A stretch of 64,000 bases of DNA from Paraburkholderia sp. BL23I1N1 (GTDB lineage: Bacteria; Pseudomonadota; Gammaproteobacteria; Burkholderiales; Burkholderiaceae): the NCBI RefSeq assembly GCF_003610295.1, contig NZ_RAPV01000001.1:3038001-3102000 (forward strand). The letters run 5' to 3'. A program made the position numbers and the translations under genes. The notes under the pieces are model-generated. The model worked only from the letters and a program-made list of their open reading frames with translations. It ran no database searches and had not been told where the DNA came from. Positions 32,236 through 40,242 of this stretch are shown here, one piece after another (positions within the stretch are counted from its first letter, which is position 1; each line of letters begins with the position of its first letter).

Positions 32236-32937
32236 TTAGAGCTCCGCGTGGCGCACGCCGATCGAGTAGCGCTTTTCCAGCCAGATCAGCACGAGGTTCG
32301 ACGCGGTGGTGATCGCCAGATAGATCAGCGCGGCGACCAGAATGAAGAAAAACATGTTGAACGTGCTCTTGCCGGCGTCCTGGGCGGCTTTGACGACATC
32401 GGCGAGACCAATGATCGACACCAGCGCTGTGGCCTTGACCAGCACCTGCCAGTTGTTGCCGATGCCGGGCAGCGCGAAGCGCATCATCTGCGGAAACAGG
32501 ATGCGCGTAAACACGCGGGCGCCGCTCATGCCGTAGGCGCTGCCTGCCTCGAGCTGACCGCGCGGCACCGCGAGAAACGCGCCGCGGAAGGTTTCGGTGA
32601 AGTACGCACCGTAGATGAAGCCGAGCGTGAGCACGCCGGCAACGAACGGATCGATATCGAACTGGGGGAGATCGAGCGCGTCGGTGAGATTGTTGACAGC
32701 GATCTGGATGCTGTAGAACAGCAGCAGCATCAGCACGAGGTCGGGTACTGAGCGGATCAGGGTCGTATAGCCGGTTGCGATTGCCCTGAGCGGGCGATTG
32801 AAGGAGAGTTTCGCCGCCGCGCCCGCGAGGCCGAGCAGCACGGAGGCTGCCAGCGACAGGACGGACAGCTCGATCGTCTGGATCGTGCCGGCCAGCAACA
32901 CCGGACCAAAGCCGTAAAGGAACACGCGTGTCTCCAT
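32236..32937 (-). CDS. hisQ: Basic amino acid ABC transporter permease (HisQ/AotQ type)
   Basis: Inner-membrane permease of 233 residues, very close in pattern to E. coli HisQ. Shared blocks are GYTTLIRSVPDLVLMLLLFY, LGFIYGAYFTETFRGAFLAV and the EAA loop near LEAGSAYGMSGARVFTRILF. It is the first gene of the hisQ-hisM-hisP-argR run. The promoter must lie in the 270 bases between it and the second repeat element. Confidence 0.92.
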   Translation of the reverse strand: METRVFLYGFGPVLLAGTIQTIELSVLSLAASVLLGLAGAAAKLSFNRPLRAIATGYTTLIRSVPDLVLMLLLFYSIQIAVNNLTDALDLPQFDIDPFVAGVLTLGFIYGAYFTETFRGAFLAVPRGQLEAGSAYGMSGARVFTRILFPQMMRFALPGIGNNWQVLVKATALVSIIGLADVVKAAQDAGKSTFNMFFFILVAALIYLAITTASNLVLIWLEKRYSIGVRHAEL

Positions 32938-33207
32938 CCAGGTTTCATTGAGGATGTCATGGATGGGGGCGGGTTAGGCCTGCCCGACTCATCCGGCATG
33001 GCGCGGAGTCTCGCAAGCGGAAATTATTTTCTCAAAGGGGAATGGGTGGGATGTTGCTGTGCAGCAATTGGGCTTTTTGCTGTGGCTGGGGGCTTGTAGG
33101 GCTTGGTTTTGGGGGCGGTGGGGTTTTGTAAGGTCCGGAGTTTGCGCTGCGCGCCGCCGTGATTTAGCAAGTTTTGGGTCGCTTTTGCGATAGGCCTCAG
33201 TGGGGGG
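32938..33207. other. Promoter-proximal intergenic region upstream of hisQ
   Basis: No gene. It is a G/T-rich stretch on the plus strand (33030-33130), followed by the left end of repeat copy 2. On the minus strand an AT-rich patch (TTGAGAAAATAATTTCC, about 33020-33036) is the only promoter-like sequence. Confidence 0.35.
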
Positions 33208-33429
33208 TTTTGCCTGCGCGACGCTTTTTCGGTGTGCCTGCGGTGTTGGCCTTTCCTTGCTTTGTTAGTGGTCTATTTGCGTTGCCCCTGTGCGGGGCGG
33301 CACCTACTTCTCTTTGCCGGCCGCAAAGAGAAGCAACCGTATTGGAAGTCAAGCGGCGAGCAGGCAACCAGCCCAAGGAAAGCCCAACACCATAAAACCA
33401 CAACCAAACAAAGCGCCGCGCAGGCAAAA
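33208..33429. repeat. Inverted-repeat element, copy 2 (short form)
   Basis: A 222-base version of the element at 9562-10357. It has near-perfect terminal inverted repeats (33208-33227 against 33410-33429, one mismatch in 20), an intact left arm with TTGCCCCTGTGCGGGGCGGC, and most of the right arm and the whole centre missing. The right end lies seven bases from the stop codon of the patatin gene. Confidence 0.8.
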
Positions 33430-33436
33430 AAGGCCC

Positions 33437-34390
33437 TCATTCAATCCCTAATCGAGCCCGAATAGCCGGCAACATATACTCCACCGCCGCGCGCCCCTCC
33501 TCAATCGCCGGCCCCGCCCGATGAAAATCAAAAATCCCCATTCCCCCCAGCCGCGGCTGAATCAAAATATCCGCCGGCTCACCCGCCAGCCGGCTCCGCG
33601 AAATCCGCACCTGCATGATGTCGATGCTCTGTGCAATCGAACTCAGCATCGACGGCACCCGAGCACTCGGCGCCGGCGCCACACGCACATCATCGGAAGC
33701 GCGTCCTTCAGCAGGTGCCAGCCAGCGTGGCCAGGGCTTCCCATTACGCCGCAGCGCGACCGGCGGCGGCACATCCGGGTCGAGTGCCGGCGTCTCGACC
33801 GCCGCGCCACCAAAATCGCGCCCATTCAGAATGTCGTTGTTCAGATCGACCGCGATCACGCAGTCCGCCCGCATGCCGCGCGCCACCGAAACCGGCACCG
33901 GATTGCTCAAGCCGCCGTCCACCAGCCACACGCCGTTGTAAAACACCGGCGTGAAAATCCCCGGAATCGCAATCGAAGCGCGCACCGCGTCCACCACGCT
34001 GCCGTCCTGCAACCAGCTCTCGCGGCCCGAATCGAGTTCGGTGGCCACCGCCGCGAACGGCATGTTCAATTGCGCGATCGAGCGGCCGTCGAATTTGTCC
34101 GCGAATATCTGGATCACCTTGCGCCCGCCAAGCAAGCCGCCCGAAAAACGCAGATCGAGCAGCCTCACCACGGTTTGCCAGGTGAGCTTGGAAACCCATT
34201 CCTCCAGCCAGTCGAGATCGCCGTTGGCATACACGGCGCCCACCAGTGCGCCGATCGACGTGCCGCACACCACATCCGGCTTGATACCCGCATCGTGCAA
34301 CGCGCGAATCGCGCCGATATGCGCCCAGCCACGTGCAGCACCCCCACCCAACACCAGCCCGATACGGCTGTATCGACGTCGATGTATCAT
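33437..34390 (-). CDS. Patatin-like phospholipase (RssA type)
   Basis: Patatin-family lipid acyl hydrolase of 317 residues. It shows the oxyanion-hole motif GLVLGGGAARGWAHIG, the nucleophile elbow VVCGTSIGALVGAVYANG (GTSIG serine) and the DGG aspartate in WLVDGGLSNPVP. The Ser-Asp dyad is therefore complete. No signal peptide is visible, so it is likely cytoplasmic or membrane-associated. The C-terminal region from about residue 200 is variable. The substrate is unknown. Twenty-one bases separate it from the lipoprotein gene upstream, so the two may be one operon. Confidence 0.88.
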   Translation of the reverse strand: MIHRRRYSRIGLVLGGGAARGWAHIGAIRALHDAGIKPDVVCGTSIGALVGAVYANGDLDWLEEWVSKLTWQTVVRLLDLRFSGGLLGGRKVIQIFADKFDGRSIAQLNMPFAAVATELDSGRESWLQDGSVVDAVRASIAIPGIFTPVFYNGVWLVDGGLSNPVPVSVARGMRADCVIAVDLNNDILNGRDFGGAAVETPALDPDVPPPVALRRNGKPWPRWLAPAEGRASDDVRVAPAPSARVPSMLSSIAQSIDIMQVRISRSRLAGEPADILIQPRLGGMGIFDFHRAGPAIEEGRAAVEYMLPAIRARLGIE

Positions 34391-34411
34391 CTGTTCCCTG
34401 CCTTTTATCCG

Positions 34412-34963
34412 CTATCGCCCACGTATCACATCCGAGCGCGATGTCGTGTACACCTTCAGATATTGATCGAAGTGCACGTTGAAAATGCCTTCTTCAGTCA
34501 CACCACCCTCGCGCCACTTCCAGCTCCATACGGTTTCCGGCTTGAGCGGAAACACGGCAATCTGACCAGGCTTGCCGAGCAGGCGGCGCACCTCGTCTTC
34601 GGTCATGCCCATACGAATCTTCGCGAAGTTCTCGGCGGTCAGCACCTGCGTGATCGATTGCAATTTGCCATCACGGTCGATGTCGACCATGTACGTGTTC
34701 AGTCCTTGCGGGCCGCGCGGATATTCGAAACGCTTCGAGCCGTCGGTAAACGTGCGCTCGGTTTCCGGCTTGCCCATCTGATCGCGAATCTGCGCCTCGG
34801 TCGTGGTGCCCGGCGTCATATTATTGAGTAGTAACGCGTCCGGTTTGACGGCGTTAAAGAATTCCTTGAGTTTTTGCACGGCGCGGTCGCTCTGTTGGTC
34901 GTCGCAACCGGTCAGCGCAACGCACGCGGCCAGCATCGCGACAGTAAGCAGTTTGAGGCTCAC
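34412..34963 (-). CDS. BamE/SmpA-like lipoprotein
   Basis: Small lipoprotein of 183 residues starting at a GTG (34963) with AGGAAA upstream. The signal sequence VSLKLLTVAMLAACVALTGC ends in the lipobox LTGC, giving lipidated cysteine 20. The residue after the cysteine is aspartate, the classical inner-membrane retention signal in E. coli. Two BamE/OmlA-like repeats follow: MTPGTTTEAQIRDQMGKPE and RMGMTEDEVRRLLGKPGQ. An assembly or envelope role is plausible but unproved. The frame is open upstream to 35083, but that part runs through tandem repeats and is not expected to be translated. Confidence 0.8.
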   Translation of the reverse strand: MSLKLLTVAMLAACVALTGCDDQQSDRAVQKLKEFFNAVKPDALLLNNMTPGTTTEAQIRDQMGKPETERTFTDGSKRFEYPRGPQGLNTYMVDIDRDGKLQSITQVLTAENFAKIRMGMTEDEVRRLLGKPGQIAVFPLKPETVWSWKWREGGVTEEGIFNVHFDQYLKVYTTSRSDVIRGR

Positions 34964-35018
34964 AGCGAGTTTCCTGTATGGACACGAAGCGGCAATCCGC
35001 TCGCATCCTGTTGTGTCG

Positions 35019-35110
35019 GGTGTCCTCCAAGGGGACTTCCTACAGATGCCTCCCAAGGGGGCTTTCCTCCGGGGCACCCTCAACGGGGCTTCCTTCGGGG
35101 CGTCCTACAG
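35019..35110. repeat. Degenerate 26-bp tandem repeat (3.5 units)
   Basis: Units at 35019-35044, 35045-35070, 35071-35096 and a partial at 35097-35110. On the minus strand each reads roughly AGGAA-N2-CCCC-N-TTG-N-AGG-N4-CC. They lie 55-150 bases upstream of the lipoprotein start. Confidence 0.65.
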
Positions 35111-35229
35111 GATAACCGCGCACGAAAAAATCCGCGAGCGAGGCTGGCAAGGCGCCATCGACCGTTATGCGGAGTGGATTTGCGGCTGAAGGGGGCGAAA
35201 CCCGCGAAAACGGGCGCCACAAGGAAAAA

Positions 35230-35253
35230 GGCGACGCTGTGCAAAGCGTCGCC
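35230..35253 (-). terminator. Rho-independent terminator of the organosulfur operon
   Basis: A 9-bp stem (GGCGACGCT, 35230-35238, with 35245-35253) and a 6-base loop are followed on the minus strand by TTTTTCC. It lies 326 bases beyond the stop of the last operon gene. Confidence 0.65.
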
Positions 35254-35578
35254 GGAATCGGTCGATACGGTCAACCGGGAACGGGATAACGGCCAGATAG
35301 CCGAATGGCCGCTTGAAGCGAAGCACCGTGGACGACGCGCAGCGGTCCGGTTCCGGCGAAGCAGTGAGAGACCTTGGCCTCTGACCTTGCGCCATCGCCG
35401 GAATGGCAGACCGCTGCTTGATTGGCCGCCCTGGTCCCTCGATAAGCCTTCCAAGTGCAGCTAATCTAAACGGATTGGCGGATTTAGACGAGAGCGCGTT
35501 TACACCGAATAGGCAGAGGATTTGCGGCTCGCGGCACCGGCTTCGCACCCGGCTTACGCAGTGCTGGCGCGGCTCGCC

Positions 35579-36769
35579 TCACGCGTGGATAAACGCAGCG
35601 AAGCCCACGCGCCCCGCCCCCTGCAGCACCGAATCGTTCTGCGGCGTATGAATCCGCGCGCACAGCACGTCGCGATAGTGACGCTCGAGCGGATTGTCAC
35701 GACTCAAGCCGGGATTGCCGCTCGCCTCGACCGCCAGTTGCACCGCCTCGATGGCCTGATTCGTCACTGTGTATTTAACGAGCGGCGCTTCGTCGAGCGT
35801 CACACGTTCGGCATGCGCGCTCGCATCGAGCAACACGCGATTGCTGAACAGCAGCGCGTCGATACGTCCGAGCGTCTGCTGGAACGCGGGCAGGCTCGCG
35901 AGCGGCGCGCCGAGATTGTCGGGCCTGCGCCTGGCGGCCCATTGCGCGAACCAGTCGCGCGCGGCTCGCGCGACGCCGTCATAGACCGCGGACAACAGCA
36001 CGCTCATCCACGCAAGACCAAGTGCGTCGAGACCGGCACCCGGCTCGCCAGCCAGATGGGCGTCAACCGCATGCGCAGCCGGCACGAACACCTTGTCGAA
36101 CACGAGTTCGTGACTGCCCGTGGCATGCATGCCCAGATGATTCCACTCGCCGCCGACCCGCACACCGGGTGTATCGCGACGCACCAGCCACACACCGACG
36201 CGCGGCGGCGTCTCGTCGCTGCGCGCCCACACCGCGAGCCAGGTCAGGCCAGGGCTGCCGGTCGAGTACAGCTTGCTGCCGTCGATGATCCAACCGCCAG
36301 CGCTGCGCTTCGCGATCGTCGACGGCAAGCCGCCGCGCGCCGGCGTACCCAGTTCGGGCTCGACCCGCAGCGAGTTGATCAGTGCGCCATCGCGCACCGC
36401 ATCCCGCGCCACGCGTTCACGCAGCTCGACAGGCCAATGCGGGTTGCCTTGCAAGCGATGATGAAACAGGTATTGCATCACCAGCACCAGTGCCGTGGAT
36501 GGCTCGCCGCGCGCCACCGCGCGCACCACGTTCAAGGCCTGCGGCAAGCTCGCCCCCGCACCGCCAAGCGATGCGGGCACCGTCAACGAAAGCAGATCGA
36601 ATTCGTGCAGGCGCGCCAGATTGGCGTGCGGAAATTCCGCCGTGCGGTCGTAGTGAGCCGCACTGTCCGCGAACTTGCTCGTGAGCAGCGCGAGCAGCGC
36701 GTCGAACGCATCGCTATCGAGCGGTGGATGACGGCGCGTCACCGCACTTTCGGCAATCGGGGCGTTCAT
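35579..36769 (-). CDS. Acyl-CoA dehydrogenase-like flavoprotein (SfnB/DszC-like)
   Basis: A 396-residue protein of the acyl-CoA dehydrogenase fold, started at the ATG at 36769 with GGAG eight bases upstream. Blocks seen are LSLTVPASLGGAGASLPQAL, LYSTGSPGLTWLAVWAR and the C-terminal helical bundle with QTLGRIDALLFSNRVLLDAS. Within this fold the SfnB and DszC groups are flavin-dependent enzymes of sulfur compound use rather than fatty acid oxidation. The neighbouring sulfonate-type binding protein and thiol dioxygenase favour such a role (inference). It is the last gene of the operon. Confidence 0.72.
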   Translation of the reverse strand: MNAPIAESAVTRRHPPLDSDAFDALLALLTSKFADSAAHYDRTAEFPHANLARLHEFDLLSLTVPASLGGAGASLPQALNVVRAVARGEPSTALVLVMQYLFHHRLQGNPHWPVELRERVARDAVRDGALINSLRVEPELGTPARGGLPSTIAKRSAGGWIIDGSKLYSTGSPGLTWLAVWARSDETPPRVGVWLVRRDTPGVRVGGEWNHLGMHATGSHELVFDKVFVPAAHAVDAHLAGEPGAGLDALGLAWMSVLLSAVYDGVARAARDWFAQWAARRRPDNLGAPLASLPAFQQTLGRIDALLFSNRVLLDASAHAERVTLDEAPLVKYTVTNQAIEAVQLAVEASGNPGLSRDNPLERHYRDVLCARIHTPQNDSVLQGAGRVGFAAFIHA

Positions 36770-36791
36770 ACGAGGACTCCGGCAAGCCGCG

Positions 36792-37769
36792 TCAAGGCAG
36801 CGGGAAGCTGCGATCGAAGCTCGTGCGCACGTCGAGATGCGCACGAATCACGTTGGCGGCTTCGTAGGTATCGGCCGTACGCTGCTGCGCAGTGATAACG
36901 CTGTCGTCGATCGCTACCGGATGCACCTGGCCACGCTGATAGTCGGTCTTCAGCACATCGGTCGGCAGGCCGGTGACTTTTGACTGCATGGCCGCCACCT
37001 CGTCGGGATGCGAAAGCGCCCAACGCTGGCCAATCGCCACACGTCGCAGGAAGTCGGCGAGTTGCGCGCGCTTGTCCGTGATCGCGCGTTCGGTTGCAAC
37101 CTGATAGCTGAGTCCTTCGGACAAGCCAACGCCGTTCGCGATGATGCGGTCGTGATCGCGTGCTTCACCGAGTGCGGTGTACGGATCCCACACCGACCAT
37201 GCATCGACGCTGCCCGACGCAAGCGCCGCCTTCGCATCGGCGGGTGCGAGGAAAACGAACGACACGTCGGTCAGCGGCACGTTGGCCTTCTTCAAGGCCG
37301 CGAGCGCGAGATAGTGGCCAATCGAACCGCGTGTCGTGGCGATGCGTTTGCCCTTCAGCCTCGCTGCATCGTTCAACGGCGAATGCGCGCCGACGACGAT
37401 CGCCAGATCCAGCGGAGTCGACCGGGTTGCCGCGACGGCACGTACCCGCGCGCCGGCAGCGAGGGCGAACACCAGTGGGGCGTCGCCCAGGCCGCCGACA
37501 TCCACGGCACCGGCATTCAGTGCTTCGCCGAGCGGTTGCGCGGCTGGAAAGTTGAACCATTCGATCTTGTACGGCAGGTCTTTGAGCTGACCGGATGCTT
37601 CGAGAATGCCGCGCGTTTGCAAGGACTGGTCGCCGACTTTGAGTACCGGTAGATCCGCTGCATAGGACTGCGTTGCGCAAACGGTCGCGCACAGTGCGAG
37701 CATTGCCACGGCGAGCGGTTTGAGGAACGCGCGTGGCAACATGGAAAAAGAAGAGCGGGAAGTCGTCAT
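36792..37769 (-). CDS. Sulfonate-type ABC transporter substrate-binding protein (SsuA-like), first copy
   Basis: Periplasmic binding protein of the NitT/TauT/SsuA group, 325 residues from the ATG at 37769. It has a signal peptide ending near TQSYA-ADLP. Family blocks are KVGDQSLQTRGILEASGQL, FNFPAAQPLGEALNAGAVDV and SVDAWSVWDPYTALGEARDH. The ligand is probably an aliphatic sulfonate or related organosulfur anion. Upstream ATG codons give an unlikely N-terminus. No permease or ATPase is encoded in this operon. A 233-base gap precedes it, so it may also have its own promoter. Confidence 0.82.
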   Translation of the reverse strand: MTTSRSSFSMLPRAFLKPLAVAMLALCATVCATQSYAADLPVLKVGDQSLQTRGILEASGQLKDLPYKIEWFNFPAAQPLGEALNAGAVDVGGLGDAPLVFALAAGARVRAVAATRSTPLDLAIVVGAHSPLNDAARLKGKRIATTRGSIGHYLALAALKKANVPLTDVSFVFLAPADAKAALASGSVDAWSVWDPYTALGEARDHDRIIANGVGLSEGLSYQVATERAITDKRAQLADFLRRVAIGQRWALSHPDEVAAMQSKVTGLPTDVLKTDYQRGQVHPVAIDDSVITAQQRTADTYEAANVIRAHLDVRTSFDRSFPLP

Positions 37770-38002
37770 AGCGGCGATGTCGTCGTGGCATCCAGGTGAA
37801 GTGCTATCGACGATAAGGCACGCATCTGTATAAGACAAACGCATTATTCTGCTAAGCAAATATGCGAATTTTATTGAGCAGCGAGGGATGCGCGTGCATC
37901 GATGCGGGTGTCATCGAGCGCACGAATCCTGCACCCCTGCCGCACTTATCGAATCGAGTCACCGCTTATCATGGAGATCGACGAAATTCGCAAACCCGCA
38001 CC
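37770..38002. promoter_or_regulatory. Internal operon gap with possible promoter
   Basis: The largest gap inside the organosulfur operon. It is AT-rich near 37815-37870 and contains the perfect 9-base palindrome TGCTAAGCA (37850-37858), flanked by CGCAT and ATGCG. A second promoter for the two downstream genes is possible, but no clear -35/-10 pair could be fixed. Confidence 0.3.
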
Positions 38003-39604
38003 TCACAGCACGCGAAAACCATGCGTACCGTCGCGTCCGAGTTGAGCAACGAGCCCGTACTCCCATTCCAGATACGCGTTCATCGCTTCGCGCGCGTTAT
38101 CGGTTCCTTCATACGGGCGGCGATAACGATCGATCCGCGGCGACGCCAGACGCGTCTCGCCACTTTCCACGGCGAGGCCGGTCTCGATCCACGCATTCGT
38201 GCCACCGCTTAGCACCTGCACCGGCTTATCCGTCAACGCCGCCAACTCGGGCGCCGCAAAGCGAGCAAGAAGACTGCTGCCGCAGGTCACCACATAACGC
38301 TGCGCATCCGGCAGCTTGCGCAACGCCTGATCGAGTTGCCCACGAATCGCGAACCACGCGCCTGGAATATGGCGCTTCACATAATTCGCGCTGGTCGTGA
38401 AATCCAGCACGACGGTGCCAGGCGATTGCAGAAGCGCAACCAGCCCGGACGGCGTGATCTCATCGACAGGCGGCGGCGCGGGTGCGTAACGCGCGGCGGG
38501 CGCCGGGCCTTTTTCGCCGAAGTCCGCGTTGCCCAAGCCATCCACCACGTACACCTCGACGTTCATCTGCGCGAGCCACGACGCTGTCATGTTCGCACGC
38601 ACGCCATCGCTGTCGGCGAGGATTACACGCGCGCCGCGCACCGGCGCGAACATGTCGGTCTCCTGAACGAGCTGACCGCCGGGCGCATTGCGAAAACCGG
38701 GTACGTGTCCCGCTTCGTATTCTTCCGGCGTGCGCACATCGAAGCGATAGACGGTGCGCACCGCTTCGTCGGCCCAGCGACGCGCTTCGTCGCGCGACGT
38801 GCGGCCTACCCTTGCACGATCGGCCACCTCGCGCGCGGAATCGGCGGCGGCGAGACGGTGTGTGTCGTCGATGATCGGATCGAAACGGCGCGAACTGCCG
38901 TGTGCGAGCGCCTGACCGGCCAGCGTCCAGCCGATGGTGCCGTTGCGCAGCGCCGCCACCGGATTCGGCACGCCCGCATTGATCAGCGACTGCGCACCGA
39001 TGATGCTGCGCGTGCGCCCCGCGCAATTGACGATGATCCGTGTTGCGGGATTCGGTGCGAGCTGCCGGGCGCGCAGCACCAGTTCCGCGCCCGGCACACT
39101 GATGCTGCCGGGAATATTCATGGTCTGGTATTCGTCGAAGCGGCGCGCGTCGAGCACCACGACATCGGCTTCATGGTCGAGCAGCGCCAGCACCTGCTGC
39201 ACGGCCAGCGAGGGCGTATGACGTTCGGTTTCGACCAGCTCGCCGAATGCCTTGCTCGGCACGTTCACGTCCTGGAACAACTCGCTGCCCGCCTCGCGCC
39301 AGCCTTGCAAACCGCCTTCGAGCAACGCGACATCGGTATAACCCAGCTCGCTCAGACGGCGCGCGGCGCGCTCGGCAAGCCCTTCGCCGTCGTCGAATAC
39401 AACCACCGGCACGTCGCGGCGCGGCAAACGCACAGGCGCTTCCAGTTCGAGACGCGACAGCGACAGGTTGGCCGCGAACAGCGGATGACTGCGCGCGTGC
39501 GGATCTTCCTCGCGCACGTCGACGAGCGCGATTTCCTCGCGTTCGAGCAGTGCGCGGCGCACGTCTTTGAATGATCGGATACGAAACTCTGTAGCGAAAC
39601 TCAT
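38003..39604 (-). CDS. Four-domain rhodanese (sulfurtransferase)
   Basis: A 533-residue protein made of four tandem rhodanese domains (about residues 10-110, 130-235, 275-365 and 380-480), followed by a short tail. Active-site cysteines are present only in domain 2 (C194 in VNCAGRTRS) and domain 4 (C441 in VTCGSSLLA). Domains 1 and 3 have aspartate at the equivalent place (VVFDDGEG, VILADSDG). It should transfer sulfane sulfur to thiols or cyanide. Its start overlaps the dioxygenase stop by four bases (ATGA), so the two are translationally coupled and probably act on the same sulfur substrate. Confidence 0.88.
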   Translation of the reverse strand: MSFATEFRIRSFKDVRRALLEREEIALVDVREEDPHARSHPLFAANLSLSRLELEAPVRLPRRDVPVVVFDDGEGLAERAARRLSELGYTDVALLEGGLQGWREAGSELFQDVNVPSKAFGELVETERHTPSLAVQQVLALLDHEADVVVLDARRFDEYQTMNIPGSISVPGAELVLRARQLAPNPATRIIVNCAGRTRSIIGAQSLINAGVPNPVAALRNGTIGWTLAGQALAHGSSRRFDPIIDDTHRLAAADSAREVADRARVGRTSRDEARRWADEAVRTVYRFDVRTPEEYEAGHVPGFRNAPGGQLVQETDMFAPVRGARVILADSDGVRANMTASWLAQMNVEVYVVDGLGNADFGEKGPAPAARYAPAPPPVDEITPSGLVALLQSPGTVVLDFTTSANYVKRHIPGAWFAIRGQLDQALRKLPDAQRYVVTCGSSLLARFAAPELAALTDKPVQVLSGGTNAWIETGLAVESGETRLASPRIDRYRRPYEGTDNAREAMNAYLEWEYGLVAQLGRDGTHGFRVL

Positions 39605-40209
39605 GGGATCGGAAACTCCTTTGCAACATTCCAGATATTGGGCAACACGTCGTTCGAGTAACCGGAGATAAAGGGTTTGCGGCCGCCGTCGGCCGGGTAG
39701 ACGGAACGCGTCACTGCGCCAATATTTCCACCGTACACGTGAATGCTGATCGACGCACGATCGTGAAAAGCATTACTCACACGATGGATATCGCCGATGC
39801 GCGGCGACACGGCATCCACCGCGCCGGTATCGAGGCGCCTCGCCGCGCCCTCTTCCTCCAGTAAACACCCTGACGTGATGCGATATTCCTGAGCAATTTC
39901 CGCACCACGCAATACGCCGATCAAACCCCATACGGTGTGATCGTGCACCGGCGTCGACTGACCCGGTCCCCATACAAAACTGACAATTGAAAAACGCTGC
40001 TGCGAATCGGCGTGCAGCAGGAATTGCTGATAGCGCTCGGGATCGGGCTGCGCGAAAGCGTCGGGCAGCCAGTCGTCGTGGGCGATCAGCTCGCGCAGTG
40101 CGTCACCGCCTGCGTCGAGCAGATGCGCTTCGGGCACGCGTTCGTCGACGAGCGACGCAATCCGGCCGACGAACGCGCGCAGCCGGTCCGGCCTCAAAGC
40201 TTGAGTCAT
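39601..40209 (-). CDS. 3-Mercaptopropionate dioxygenase (thiol dioxygenase, cupin)
   Basis: Non-haem iron enzyme oxidising a thiol to a sulfinate with O2, 202 residues. The cupin ligands are H89, H91 and H142 (PVHDHTVWG and GDIHRVSN). Gln62 occupies the position where cysteine dioxygenases have arginine, and the S155-H157-Y159 outer-sphere triad is present (ISIHVYG). Gln at this site together with the triad marks the 3-mercaptopropionate type characterised in Pseudomonas and Azotobacter, rather than true cysteine dioxygenase. The product would be 3-sulfinopropionate. It is cytoplasmic, with the rhodanese gene overlapping its 3' end. Confidence 0.87.
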   Translation of the reverse strand: MTQALRPDRLRAFVGRIASLVDERVPEAHLLDAGGDALRELIAHDDWLPDAFAQPDPERYQQFLLHADSQQRFSIVSFVWGPGQSTPVHDHTVWGLIGVLRGAEIAQEYRITSGCLLEEEGAARRLDTGAVDAVSPRIGDIHRVSNAFHDRASISIHVYGGNIGAVTRSVYPADGGRKPFISGYSNDVLPNIWNVAKEFPIP

Positions 40210-40242
40210 CGAATGGTCACAAAGTGGAGTGGCTTGAACCGG

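Larger units (their letters stand above)
34964..35578. other. Long non-coding gap with repeats and a terminator
   Basis: About 600 bases without a supported gene. It contains the 26-base tandem repeats (35019-35110) and a hairpin with a T run for minus-strand transcripts (35230-35253). A forward frame ending at 35189 translates the repeats and is not believed. Promoters for the lipoprotein-patatin pair must lie in the left half. Confidence 0.5.

Noticed and set aside
34803..35189. Forward frame ending in GWQGAIDRYAEWICG
   Set aside because: Its middle is a translation of the 26-base tandem repeats and its first half is antisense to the lipoprotein gene; no family recognised, no ribosome binding site.
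39601..40209. Cysteine dioxygenase as the name for the cupin gene
   Set aside because: Gln62 stands where cysteine dioxygenases have arginine, which fits the 3-mercaptopropionate type better; cysteine activity cannot be fully excluded.
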